In this document: positions 1 through 14,700 of the stretch, one piece after another
Position numbering within the stretch: the stretch's first letter is position 1
Layout: the number at the start of each line of letters is the position of its first letter
NCBI GenBank assembly: GCA_021292105.1
Contig: CM037857.1
Span: 34,852,680-34,916,679, forward strand
Length of the DNA stretch: 64,000 nt
Direction of reading: 5' to 3'
Source of the DNA: Anadara kagoshimensis
Taxonomy: Eukaryota > Mollusca > Bivalvia > Arcoida > Arcidae
Program-made: the position numbers and the translations under genes
Notes under the pieces: model-generated
The model's database searches: none
What the model was told of the DNA's origin: nothing
What the model saw: the letters and a program-made list of their open reading frames with translations, nothing else

Positions 1-305
1 ATTTTATTAGAAATCACCATACCCCCAATTCATATTTTTTTAATGTTTATATGAGTTATTTCTTACTTTTCTCACTTTCCTTTGCACCTGTTCTCACTTT
101 CCTTTGCACCTGATATTGTGTCAAATGTTTTGTCACATAATAATATTCATGTGTATTACCTCTTGATTTAATTTGGACTATACATCTAACACTACAACGG
201 GTGATTATTTTTAAATTTGTTAAAATTTTCATTTGTAAACTTTTTACTTACTTTAACATTGTTATATTTTATATACAGGTGAACTGACTAAAGTATATTA
301 CAAAC
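1..305 (+). other. Upstream intron end and 5' UTR of CFAP99
   Basis: A pyrimidine/AT tract ending in ATATACAG at 271-278 looks like a splice acceptor, so the coding start at 306 would lie in an exon beginning at 279 with 27 nt of 5' UTR. A non-coding first exon and the promoter would then lie left of the window. A 22-bp direct duplication (CTCACTTTCCTTTGCACCTG core) sits at about 72-115. Nothing else is recognised. Confidence 0.5.
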
Positions 306-3300
306 ATGGCTTTAAACCATGGACAGCTCGTACGGCATTGTGTCCATGTGTTGGATACATTTGACAGAGAGATGCAATCTGTAGAAAATCACATTAATAA
401 ATACCTTAAACAACAAATGGTAAGTATAGTGATTAGTAAATGCATAATGAACTTAGTCAAACATGGTACAATACATGAGAAAATATCAATTGATATTTAC
501 TACATGTATATGGTTTTATTATTACAAGTCCTAAGTTACAGATCAAGTTTGAATTTTGTTCTAGTTTAAATATTTAGTGAGTATTGGACTATATATCACC
601 ATTCTTAGAATGCTTGTTACACCATGATGTAAACATATTTAGATGTAGATATATTTAAATGCAAAAACAGTTATATAAATTTACACTTTTTAATGAATAG
701 CACATTGTATTGTTATTCCCCTTAAACATGCAAACATGGGTAATTTAAATAATTAATGTGCTCAGGTTTGTTATGTTTTGGTGACATGTATAACACAATG
801 TATCTCCTATATATTGTATATATCGGTGTGTTATTGTTTACATTAGTATATATATAATATACAGTGTCTAAATGTTAACCTGGATCTGTCTGTCATCATG
901 ATGAAGACACCAAAACATGTCTAAAATCTTGTCTTAATATATTGCAATAATATGTTTACATGTACACCCATTTATCTGGTTATTAACAAAACAAAACTGG
1001 TCAAAAGTATATGTGTCAGTGTAAACATATTGGGCTAAAAAGTAAAAAAAATATTTTCACTCTTAGAAAAATTGACGTTGGTAGGTAGGCAATTTTTAAT
1101 AATATCATTTAACATTGACCATGGGCATGGATGCAAACTATTAACGGCGCTTGTCACAATATTAAAACTGCAGGTTAGGCATGCAAATTTGGAGTTATTT
1201 GATTAAGTGGAATACACACTTATTTTTTAGGCAATATTTTCATGCCTCTATAAAGCTTTGCATGGAGACTGATAGTCAAAAGTCAAAGATAATATTGATT
1301 ATATTAGACTCTGCACACACGTACCTGTACATGTATCTATTATCTACATGTACTGTACAAAAAAGTGAATTTGTGACCACAAAGGTCATGTTTCAAGGTC
1401 ATCCAAATCTCATGATGTGAGTGTTTGGAGAAAGAAGTTTGCATCAATTGTGTATGTAGAGTGTGTACCAGTTACAATTGTTATTGTTAGCGATTATGTT
1501 ATTAATATTATTTGCCAAGAATGTGTTTAATTGTGAGTCATCTTGTTTATTTTATGCGTCATAATTATTATAACCCCTGTCCATGTAAAATCATGTCCAG
1601 GCCATATCTTATAAATGCTTTGGAAGGCAGTCATAAAACTTCACATGAATAATCTTCATGGTCCTAAGGTTTGCCATGACCTTGAACCAAGGTCATATTT
1701 GAAAGGTCAAGGTCAAGGAAAACATTGTAGATGTTGGGGGTGGGGAATATTTGGCTCTCAGGAGAAGTTCTAGTTATTCCTTGTTGCTGTGGCTATTGAA
1801 ATTACATTGTAAATGTTTCCCATCTGCAAATTGATCTATTTCAATTTTGATACCATGTAAACCTTGCTACATTAACTTTCTGTTTCAGATTGATGATGAA
1901 AGTGATCAAACATTTATCATAGAGGTGTTTTCAAATTGTATCAGGTATTCTAGTATCATGCAGGTTGTCATGGATGGTTTCTTCGCTAAAGATGGAAGGA
2001 ATACTCTAAGATCTGAACAAAATTTATACATTGGTAAGATCAATTGTATTAATATACATCTGCTGTAAAATTCCTAATAACTCAAACAACAAAATTAACA
2101 TCTTTTCCCTAAAATGTTTTTCAAAGATTTGAAGGTGTCATTACCGAAATTCATTTAGTAATAATCTTTAAAAGAAATTTTGTTGTGTAAGAAAATACGC
2201 AACTAAAAATAACCTGGAAATAACAGAATTTACCTGTTAAATAATAACTATACAGCAGTCTCCTATTGTTTATATTCAGTTTTTATTGGCCAGGTGGCAC
2301 GGAGTGCAAATCGGTTAATAGTATGGTGAATGTCGGGCGGGGAAAATAGGGTACCAACTTTGTGAACTTACTCCTCCTACAGTTTTCAACCAAAAACCTT
2401 GAAACTTCACAGAATGTTTCTATATATATTGAAGATGTGCACCTGACTTTATGGAAATATTTCAAGATTTTTTCCCCATTTTTTCAGACTTTGAAACTTA
2501 GTCACTTTTTAGCAAGTTTTTGAACGGGGATACCTACTTTGTGAACTCAACTCCTCCTACAGTTTTCAACCAAAAACCTTGAAACTTCACAGAATGTTTC
2601 TATATGTATTGAAGATGTGCACCTGACTTTATGGAAATATTTCAAGATTTTTTCCCTATTTTTCCAGACTTTGAAACGTAGTCACTTTTTAGCAAGTTTT
2701 TGAACGGGGATACCTACTTTGTGAACTCAACTCCTCCTACAGTTTTCAACCAAATACCTTGAAACTTCACAGAATGTTTCTATATATATTGAAGGATTTT
2801 CCCCCCATTTTTCCAGACTTTTAAACTTAGTTACTTTGTACTGTATATATCAAAAGATTATCAAAGATGTGCACCTGACTTAATGGCAACCCGGCCCATT
2901 GAGTCTGACCCATTTTTATATTAAAAAGCTCTGCATCACATGAGCATGCTCTGGATGACTTTTAGCAAATCTGTCCAGATTTGAATAGAAAAAAAATTTC
3001 ATCTAAACAAGAAGGAATTTGAAAATTATAAAAAAGTTGTAATCTTTGGTGTTGGAAAATACAGAATCGCTGACTACTTTGAAAGATTGCAGTATATGAA
3101 ATTTAAGCCATGGTCAGTCATTGCTAAAAATTTCTCTATAGTCTACTTTCTACGATGTTTGAATTACTTGGACATTTCACAGTATACTATGTAGTGAAAC
3201 AGGTAGAGTTGGTATAATAAGAATTTTAATATACATATATTTATGAAAGCATGTTTTCACATGTATAAATTAAGTTTATGCATCATGAATATTTTGTTAA

Positions 3301-6300
3301 AGATTTAAAACTCAGCATGTTTTACATGATGGATGTCATCTTCTGTGCTAGGCGCTACCCTTGACTTGTCAGTGACATTGATGTTGTTTTTGTACTACAA
3401 GTATAAGTCTGTATATAGATAGAACTCTTGTTTTCAGTGTCTATTTTGCATTAGTTAAGATTTTATCTTAATACAATACAGCCTGTCTAAACTGACCAAG
3501 ACTATACTAAAATTACACCTGCTTAAGCTGAACTTGTTATGTAGGACATAATTTCAAGTCTCTCTCCTTCTGTTAAGCATCACCCCTTCTACAATCCTAA
3601 CAGAATCAAGAAAAACATTTAAGAATTGGGAACAATAATATGAGTTACAATGTCTGTATAACTTTTATCCATGAAATAAGAGCCTAAATTTGTTTATTGG
3701 AATTATTCAAATTATTTTTTAAAAAATCACATCTTTTGAATTAATCGTACAATTTTTAATTTTAAATGTTTGTGTTGTTTGTTTACTTTGTAGTAATCTG
3801 TTACTTGGCTGTGTTTAGACTAGATGAATTAGGAATGATACATTTCAAAAAATTTGTTTCTTCTCAAGATGTAAACAGAATGTACAGGGTAAGTAACAAA
3901 TTTGGTCATTTCATTCATATTATGATGTCACCAGCTTCAGATGTATATTATAGCAATGACAATTCATGGTTACTGTGGATGGTTTTATTTTCATGGGGTG
4001 CATTTTTCTTGGAATCGGTAAAATCTATCATTTCGTTGGGTGGTAAATTCGTGGTTTCACTGAATGTCAAAAGTGTAGAAAGGAACCTTGATAACAGGTA
4101 TGAATTGAGCTGACGTGCTTCTTGTTGATAATTTTTTGTTTATCAACCTCTATAGGATGAGTAATTAGGGATAAGAAATCAGTACTGAAATCTGTGTTTG
4201 GGTGTAAAAGTGCTAGTTACGATAGATCCAATTGTAATAAAATATGGTAGCCTACATGTCCGTAGTTACTACTATATGTTGTCTTTTTACTTTTGGATAA
4301 TATTTCATGGTGGTCTTAAATTCATGGTTTAGACTGTCCACTAAAACCATTAAAATTGAGCCCCAACAAAAATTAATGATTTCACAGTATTTATTTTGCC
4401 ACCTCTACTGTTACAAGAGGATCACTTCTGAAGGTCTTATCAGATTTGGTTAACTGTTTTACTTGGGAGAGTGTAAGGTGTTTCATTGAAGACGTCTCAA
4501 TAACTGTGTGATTCAAGAGACCTGTCTAATATACTAAATATGGACTAGTAAAGCATAACAATTGTCAATTTTTAAGATGTTCTTTTTTCACATGCCAGAT
4601 AAACAATTTTTTAAACATTTATATTTTCAGTTTTTAAATTTCTTTCTAAATGAGAAGAATTTGATAACCTGGATTAAAGATGGATGGGAGAAATTTTATG
4701 AACATGAGTTTGTACAGATATCGTTAATTTCAACTCTACAAAGGTAATTAATAAAACGTTTCTTTTATAGAATATTGTATATAAATTCAGGGTTTACACT
4801 GTCACTTGTAAATGCTACAATCTACACTTTTTGTGACAAAAAATATTCAGCTCAAGAATAGGACATTGAATATACCTAAAATATATTGCAACCAAAAATT
4901 TCCACTAATGACAACTATTTTACTGCTATGCTTCACCCTTCTTAACAGAGGGGTTATTTCTCTTTTTTGTCAAACATGTATAACAGAGGATTCAGAGTTT
5001 AACTTTGCCACACAGACAATACCAATCTCTTATGAGTTGAGTGGCTTTGTTTGGATACATGTAGATTTTTTCTTCTGGAGAAGTGCAAGTCATAGCGGAG
5101 CAGATAACAGAAAAATCGTGCAAATGATGATTCAAGCATAAAATTTGGCACAATTGATCTTTAAGGGCTACTGATCAAATCTACCCGATTGGCCATTTGA
5201 AAATTCAAGATGGCGGCCATCTTGAAAAAAGATGGCCACCAAAATAGCTGCCTGTAGATGATGTTTTGCTTAGAAATATTTGTAGTAGTCCAATTTATAT
5301 GATCTTAGTGTGTCATAACTCTCGCCATCTTGAATTTCCAAAAGGTTAAACAAATAGATTTGATAAGTAATCCTCTGAAAACATAGGAATCCACACTTAG
5401 ATCACGCAAATCGGACATCTATAAATATTTCTAAGCAACACGTCATTTTCAGAACTAAAATTTTCCTTAACTTAAATTTAGCAAATTTTGGTAATCTTTT
5501 CAGAAGTTATAACAAACATTTTTGACAAAACAAAATATAAATGTCACATGCTTGAAGTGATCTTCAGAATTTTACCTTAAATTTCAGAATATCTTAAAAA
5601 TTAACAAAGTTATTAAAGGTTTTTGATGAAAAAAATTTAATGCAGGGCTTAGGCAAGCAGATCTCCTGTTTTTATGCAGATTATTGATTTTTTTTCTTCA
5701 GACAAGATACATATATATAATAAGTGGTTGTCTCATTAAAGTGATTAATAGATAACTTTAAATTATCTGCAACACAGTACTTAAATAAGACATCCATCTT
5801 TTGAAGAAAAAAGATAGTTATTTTTTTTCATCTGTGCACATTATAAATTCTAAGAATGACACCTTAATGAGACTATTAAATATTGAAACATAGTTATCTT
5901 AAAATTTATGGGCATTGTTTCATGGACTGGAACTAGGAAAATTATAAAGTTTATTAAAACTAAAAAGCACAGTATTTCCTGGTTTTATTGGAGATTTCTT
6001 ATTACCCTAGTCTTCGCATCACTCTAGTCTTCACACCACTTTTTCACATTGATATTTAATGTTTTGTTTCAATCTGTGTTTACAATGTCAGATAAATATT
6101 GTTTTCAAGTGTTCCTTCCACTTATTTACTTAACTGAGGTCATATATAATATAAATGTAAATTTTTCTCTGACAAGTTTTCACTGACAAACATCATAATA
6201 TTTACATGTAGGGGTCATGTCACTATATATAGGTTTTCAATGACAGTCCCATAAGTTTCACATGACCAACTTTTGCTTGTTATGATATAATAATGTCTCT

Positions 6301-9300
6301 ATTTCCTCTGGTAGTGCATATTTGTGGTCAGACTATATAGGCAAACAACATTGACCTGTCCACTTGACCTTTAATTTTAATGTTGATCATGGACCAGTAA
6401 GGTTATTATAGGGAACACAGGTGTTTATTTCATCTGCATCATGGTAAAGTACATTGTTTATGTATTAACTGCGAATCCTAACACTACCCATGTATCAGGT
6501 CAACCCTCTCTATGGATATTCATAGTGAAAGGTCAACCGCACAGGTCAATATTGTTAAATTTGTTTGCCTACATTTATCCACATAAGTAGCAGACTGAGT
6601 TTGTTTACAAACAAAAAAATAAAACTAGGTTAGTTTGTATATGGGTCATCAATATTAAATAATCTTTGACAGTATTTATAGAACAGAGTTCTCTTGTGTA
6701 GGTAAACAGGTGTATGGCCTTGTGTGTACTTTATCTAAATTAAAACTGGTTAGATAAAAATGCTGAGCATTGCATATAATTTAAGAATCTTCAGTTTTCC
6801 TTGATTACCTGGTAATACTCAGAGACTCTACTATCAGAGATGAGACTATGTGTTTTGGAAGAGTATTACTGGTAGTTCAATGGAGTGCTTTCTTAACTTT
6901 GTGTCATTCCTGTTTTTAAAATGTAACTTAGTTTTAATACTGTGTGTTGCAAACTCATTAAAGTCAGCTACATCTGTCCTTAGTACAGCTTTAAGAGCCA
7001 ATGTTCTCTGGCTCTGTCCCATTGACCATCGCTCACATCTGGACTGGGTGTCAACAATGATTGCATGATCCAGTGCAAGTTAAAACACTGACCCAACCCT
7101 TCAGATAAACATGTACAATATTATATACTGGTATTTACAACCTCTGGCAGTGTGCACTGTTACAGATTATTGTTACTGCTTCTAGAGTAGATAATTACCA
7201 GTATTAGTACATTAATAATACTTTGTATAAATATTTATATTTACTATACTAACATAGACAAGTCAGTTGAGGATATTGGTTTGTAAACAAAAACACAAAA
7301 CTTGACCTAGAACTGGAGGGGACATTAACCTAGAAACTATATTTATCCAGTTGGTCATTTCAGGTTTACCTGAGGTCATGTATTGTTAGAATCATGTTTT
7401 CCGATGAATAAAAGACCAATAAATGCCATTGAAATATTGAAATTAAAACATAGCCACAAGATCTATATAGCTGGATTTCAGATTTCTGATGTATATGAAG
7501 CTCTTCATTTGTTGTTGCTACACATGTATGACATGACTTTTGCAGGACTTGTGAAAATGAGTCTATATTTGCTGAAGACTTCTGAAAATGGTTTCATATG
7601 TGTAACTACAATTTTTTTAAGAATTGCTTTTGTTCTTTGAAAATGCACCTTAAGAATTTGCTACAAGAGTACCGTACATTAAATTTTGTACCAAGACATG
7701 GTACTTGTGAATTTATTTAACTTTACAAATCTGATAAGATGTATAGAGTTCTGACTAACGTATATCTGATAAGCCAGACTTTATAATAAGCTGATCTTAG
7801 TTGTGACACTAAGTAATCCATCATTATTTATCGAAGTATAACTCAATATTGAAATATTGCCACATATTTGAAAATGGTATCCATTTATCGCAAGTTTATT
7901 TGGCTCGACTTTTACTAATTGTTCCAGGGAGCTGATAGATAGTCATTTATTTGTCATTTAATTGGCTTCTATGTTTGATATATTTTGTATTTAATTTTTT
8001 AAGCCAGATTAAATGCAAAAACATAAGTTCTCTGCAGCCCTCTGGTTTTGCTATACATACCAAAAATATAGTTGTTTTTCAAACACTGGACATATACCCC
8101 CTTTATATGTGCCTTGTATGCAAATTTAGAGCATTGCATGAAGGGTACTGTAATTATTTAAAATATACGTATACATTTTGTATGAGTATAACCTTAATTT
8201 CACACCTGAAAGACAACTTTGTTTACTGGTCTGACCATTAGTATGCAGGTCTGAACCAGGTGTGATTTACACCTATCTGAGGTACATTTCGGGATATACA
8301 TGTATAACTCATTGAATTTTCTCTGTGTTATGAAAAATTACAAAAGTTTTGGTAAATACCCATTTTGTAATAAAATTTCTAGTCTCCAAACCTCACATGT
8401 TTAATAAGTGATATGGTTTTATTTGCAGGACTACTGAAATTACAATACATGTACTTGGTTTTATATTAAAGATACCAATATATATACTATCCAAGTTCCT
8501 TGCAACATTAGTAAATGCTAGGAAAAATATTACTATGGTAGTCCATCATGATTTGGTACTCAAGTCTCAGTCTTTATTTACTTCCACCTCTCCTGGTGGA
8601 GAATTGGGGCAATTATCTTTCCTCTCCAGTCAATTCTATTACTTGCTAGTGTGGTTACCTCTCCCTCTGTCTTCATTCCTAGCTCTTTTCTTTCTCTTTC
8701 TATAGTCTTGTGCCAGGTCTCTTTTGGCTGTCTTTCCCTCTTTCCTTCAGCTGGTTGCCATGTTATTGTGATCCTTTGATGTTCAGTGTTATTCATCCTC
8801 ATAAAATGGGTCGACAAACTCAAGCCTCAGTACTGGTCTTATACATAGTCCAAAAGAAATATTGCCAATATGATTACATTTTTAATGTATAATATTGATT
8901 TTATATCTGATATTTCAGTTGGATGCCAGAATTACAACAGATGTTGACACAGATGAAAAATAAAATTGATAACAAACTTAAAGCTAAGAAGAATGATTCT
9001 ATAAAAGCTACAGGTATTAATACTCAAATGATCTTGTCTGGGGTGTAAATCACTAGTACAACAAACCAAGTCCTCACTGAGGAAAAACTTTTGGCCTGGA
9101 ACAAAGTCTGAATCTGTATTGATGAGAAACATAAAAAAAGCCAACAGAAATTTGATACACTTCTTGAATAAATAAATTTTCCAAAGAAATTGGTTTGTTG
9201 AAAAAATTATCAAAATGGAAACATTTGGGTTTTATAAAAGTCACTCAGAAAACATCCAGATATTTTGGCAAATGTTTCACTTTGTGTGTGACATCTTCAT

Positions 9301-11682
9301 AATAGTAGATTTAACTGAACTTCTTTTGCTAATATTTTTGTATTCTGCTAAAATCATCAATATGTTTATCTTTTAACCTAAATGGTTTTAATAATTGTAG
9401 GTATACATATAGATGCCCTGGTGAATGGATTAAAGAATTTTCTTTATTTGTCACTTAATAAGTTATTCTGTAGTTTGCTCTTAAATTGCAAAAATGTTTT
9501 GTGAAATTTAAGTAAAAATGCTACAGACCGACTACGACCTTAATAATGTGTGTAATAATAATAATTTAGTTGTCATATTATAAGGAATTTGTATTTATTT
9601 TAAATTGTATATATTTTTGTAGAAATACAACCATTTAATATAACACAGCCCAGGCCAAGAAGTATACCCATACCAGAACCTGTAAGTCTACTTTTTATAA
9701 CATGCCATATATATGCTGTCCATCTGTCATTCAATACACAATCTATTTTAATAATGACCAGAAAACTGATATATGTTGATAAAATACTTATGCAGGTCAA
9801 CATGGTCAAGCATTAATCCATCTCAACTCCTCACCGATTTCTTGACAATAAGTTTTGTTATGTTTAAGAGTCATGAACCCAATGAGTGTCATTTTGACCA
9901 CTCAGTTGTACAGTATACACAAAAACAAGATCATATTCCAGGGAAATCAAGAGATATTTCCCCTAAAGTGAAGTATTTTAATAACTAAAAAAATAACTTT
10001 AAAAAAACCCAATGATACATGTATAGTATTTGAAATTGAAATTTAGTACTGTGAAACATTCATTTTGTGGTGTCCCAATCTTTGTTGTTTTTATTGACAT
10101 TATATTTGACCACAGATTGACATTATATTTGATCACATATTTATTTGTCAACGAAACAGTATATATATATATGCCTGGGTTAAGTAATTTAATGGACAAA
10201 AATACTGATAAAATATAGGTCAAGTTCGAACTTGAGTATGTAGTTTTTCTTGTATGTGGTTTTAATTACCAGTAAGGTTATTGTCACACTATCAGTTCAT
10301 CAAAACGAAGGCAAAGTATTTTACATATGTTCAGTGATCGTCCTGTTCTTTCAGGAAAAAAAATTAGCTTGCATGTTAGATAAAATAGTTATATACTAAT
10401 TACAAAAAAAACCAGGTAAATCAATATCTGTTTTATGCATGAGAAAAAATCTCAGTTGCCTGTATTAATTATTGAACATATCTTGATTAACTTTGGTTTT
10501 GAATTGCTTATGGTTGCCATAGTTTCTCAGAAGATGGTTGCACGTAACAAATTACCTGTGATTAAAGTCATAGATGTTGCTATAAAACTATGATACTTTT
10601 AAGAAGTGTTTCCATTGGATTAATACAGTATGGCCTGAAAAATAGACATGTTAAGCTATTTCAGGTGCCAGTTTTATTTCCTACATTGCTCTAAAAATCT
10701 GACATTGTTTAGTTCAGTTTATTCCGTTGTTAACAGTTCATATTTTGTATAAAAATATGTTTGAGATATATATACTAGGTATGTTAAGTTTGTTCACAGT
10801 ATGATAAATATTTTAAATCTCTAGTTATGTTGGTTATTTATATTTTGAATAGTGATTTTCAATTATCTACCATAATGTTGTTGGGTTTTTTTTATTATTT
10901 AAGATTCCGAAGTTAGAAAAACATAAGCCAGTTCCATATACTACCTACAAACATCCTGTGGAGTTAGATGGTATCAAAAATAACAAAGAAGCCAACAGAA
11001 GGAGAGCTGAGGTAAGACTCGTTATTCTACCTTGGTATTATACCTTAGTTTATAATTCAATGTATGTTTCGTGGATCATGTCACATGTGTGCTGGTGATC
11101 AGTGTGTTTCTCTCACTATGACAAAGGAACAAAGAGAGACATACTGCTACTTTTCCATGTTTCCAAGGTGCATGTCCCTTTATTCTCCCCATCCCTATAC
11201 ACCCTTCCGATAAATCGCGACACCTGGCGGGAGTGCCATGATTAATAGTAGAATGTGACGTCATATAGGGAATTATGAAAAGGAAATACTAGCATTTCGT
11301 ACTTTCTTTCAATATAATATTGCTTTAAAATTAAATATTAAATTTCAATTTTAATTACATATCGCTGGTATTTTATTTCATGACTTCTTGAAAAATAATT
11401 TGAAATTAATATATTTTTTTATTGAAAATTTTAAAAATTCATTTTAATTGTTACATAATAATGACTGTTCCACGACATATTTGATATTGTAATACCAAGT
11501 CATGGGCAGTCATTCGGAACTAATTAGGGCACTGATTCTGATTACCTGATTTACAGGAGAGAAAATGCTTCGGTTGAACCTAAGGACAATTTGCTTATGC
11601 ATGAATGAATCCAGGTGTGTCAGAAGTAGCCTAAGCTTTTCGTTAAACTCGGAAGATTCTCAGTCGGTAGAATTAATTAATG

Positions 11683-11733
<51 letters not shown>

Positions 11734-14700
11734 ATTTTAGTATTCTGTAACTCGGTAAATAATTATATAAACGAACAAATTATCTATCCTAAAAATTTAT
11801 AACGAGTCATGGGATAATTATTTATCCGACATTTTGAAACTTAACATATTTGTGTTACAGTTTAAAGATGATAAATAATAATAAACATCGCATAATTAGT
11901 ATTAAAAGTTATTTATTTATTTATTTTCATTTTTATACTTTTTGATTTTTTGACAAATAAGTATAATATAGCCAAAGCAGTGATACGACACTACATGAGA
12001 ATAAATCAGATATTTATCACTATGTATTATAATCAGGTGTTGCCTGTTCATCTCGTAATCAGATAATCTAGAGAGGTAAGCGTACTTGTATTTTCCTGTT
12101 AATTGCAAATTGGATTAATGAAACCAATTAGAAGTCCTATTTTTTAAGTCAACATAGGCAAGGATGCCATCATTTCTACTTAGAATTTATATAAATTTGA
12201 CCGAAATTTTAACCATACAATCAAAATTTCAATGTTGTTGTTTTTATGATTTTTGTTTTTTTAATATTTTTTATTAATAATTTTGAAAATAATTTTTCAG
12301 AACCTTTAACATTTTTAGCAATAACGGATCTTTCTTTAATTAAAGTTTAATCCGTTGAACAATGATTTTTAAATACAACTTTAAGATGTCGCACAGGAAA
12401 ATTTAAGTTTTCAAATTATTTTGACTATCAATTATGTATCTGAATTGTTTAATTTATATCAATATTTTGTAAATAAGTTTTATGAAAATTCCGATTTTAT
12501 AAAATAAATACAAATAAATAATAAAAAAGTGGAAGGTGAACGTTTGTAGTAATTTGATTAAAAAATTAAAATCTTTCCAGTCGGATAAAAATATGAATTT
12601 CAAATGTCCTTGAGGGTAATTAAATTGTCCAAGATAATAATAAATATACGTACATGCATTTTATATTTTTCAAATTTGAACATTTACAAATTGCAATTTT
12701 CTAGTAAAAATAAAACTTGTTATTTTGTTGAAGAAATTACAACAAATTCTCCACAATCCTTTACAATGTTAAGTGTCTTTTCGGATGATCATCTATGTGT
12801 TAAAAATTTGTTAATTACCCCATCCATAATTTTTTTTAATATTCGCTTTGTCGGTTTATCATCTCACCTGTAGCTTACATATGACACCTAACAGATACTC
12901 GAACTGTGTGAATATACTGTACATGATGATGGGATCGATAGATAGCCTTCCCGGCGTGACGTCATATCAAGAGCGATAACCAGTTTCCGGCTATTTCTGG
13001 AAGGGTGTATATAAGAATTACCAAGTCTGTCTGCCCTTTCATCTTTCTCTTGTTTCATGGGTCTGTTCACAAAAGGGTATCTGCATCTTTTTCAAAACCG
13101 CTGAAGAGATTTAAATTAAATTTGGTGTACATGTTCAGCATATAGCCTGGTTGTGCTTGCCACATTATAAACTTTCCTGTCTCTCTTTCTGTCCATTCAT
13201 TCATCTTCAAAAATTATGCCTGCATCTCTTCCTAAACCAGTGAAACAATTTTGATAAAACTTTTTTAGGATTATTGCATGTTACAGGCAGTTACCACAGA
13301 CATATATTGCAAATCTGACTGTAAGCTTGTTTATATCAAGAAATCACCAAGACAAAGATCATTTATTTACATCAAGATGTCACCAGCTTAGACAAAATTA
13401 CAGTAATTTATACCTTTGATACAGTAGCTGAATACATTTTTACATCTACATACCACCAGGCTATGAGCACAAGTTTAAGATACTGTAAAGGGATTATTTT
13501 CATTGGTTGAAATTTCTGAAAGCTTGCATTTTGTGTGGTGTAATTTTCAGGAAACCAATGTTTAAGGATGTATATTCTATATATTATAATTTATTAATCT
13601 GTATGGTAGACATTTTCTTGTGGGTAAATTTTTTGTGGTAATTTCTTTAGCGTGAAATAAGCGAAAATTTGCCCTTTACAGTAGGTTGTAATTTTAGTAA
13701 TTCAAACTTACAAGTGTGATTGTATATCCCTCCCTCAGGTATTGGGTACAGTTTGATTATGACATTGATTTATGTTTAAACAGTTTTATCTTACAGCATT
13801 TTAGAATGTATCATTATATCCAATATTTATTTTCTATTCCAGGAAAGATTAATGGAAGCCTCAAAACTTCAGTTTGCTTGTTGTAATCCGGAAAAGTCCA
13901 GGAAAACTGTAGAAAGAATGAATGATATTATCTTTGAAGAAGAACGTAAACTTGAGTTTGATCGTCATAAAGCCAATCCACCGCCTGCCTTCCTTGTAAG
14001 TTTTATATCATTATAGAATGATTTCAAACTAGTTTTTAAAAATTTGAAATTGGGAGATTAAAAAAGGTAGAAAGAAACTTATCATCTTACTTATTCTAAT
14101 CCTCAATATACTGTAAACCAGCTTTTATTTGCAGTGTTTAACTTGCACGATGTTCTTACCAAAAATATTTTGGACTACCGGTATTAACATTTGCAATATG
14201 GACTGTAGCTGAATACTTGTATATTTACATTTATGGTGTTTGATTGTATTAAATTCTGTTTTAGACCAAATGGAGTTATAGGACTATAATTACATTTGCT
14301 AATGTGACCTCACTCATTTCTTGCTGACACCTATGCCTGTGACGTCATTGGTAGGCTGTTCCAGGAATTGAAATTGCATGTCGTACACGACAGTGTTTTG
14401 AATTAATTTCAGGATTCAAAAACAAAAATAAGATTTTCAAAAAATGCGAAATGTAAATATAACCATTGAACTGTCTAGAAATGTTGTTTATAGTGCTATA
14501 ATTTCCATTGCCGTGCAAAGCAAACTAGTCATAACGCGCTAGTGCGCATTATTCGGTTTGCTTTGCACGGCAATGGAAGTTATAGCACTATAAACAACAT
14601 TTCTAGACAGTTCAGTGGTTAAATAACTACAACCATTTTCAGTAACAGGTTCACGATGATTAACTTTCATGATTATTTTGTCTTTGCTTAATACACAAAA

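Noticed and set aside
6850-7068. Open frame in CFAP99 intron 4 as a possible extra exon
   Set aside because: The flanking exons already join in phase (AG + T), the peptide lacks the charged helical character, and no paired acceptor and donor are evident.
8578-8823. Charged minus-strand open frame (ETWHKTIERERKELG type)
   Set aside because: It has the flavour of a retroelement-derived scrap, but is short, isolated and without catalytic motifs; not enough to call.
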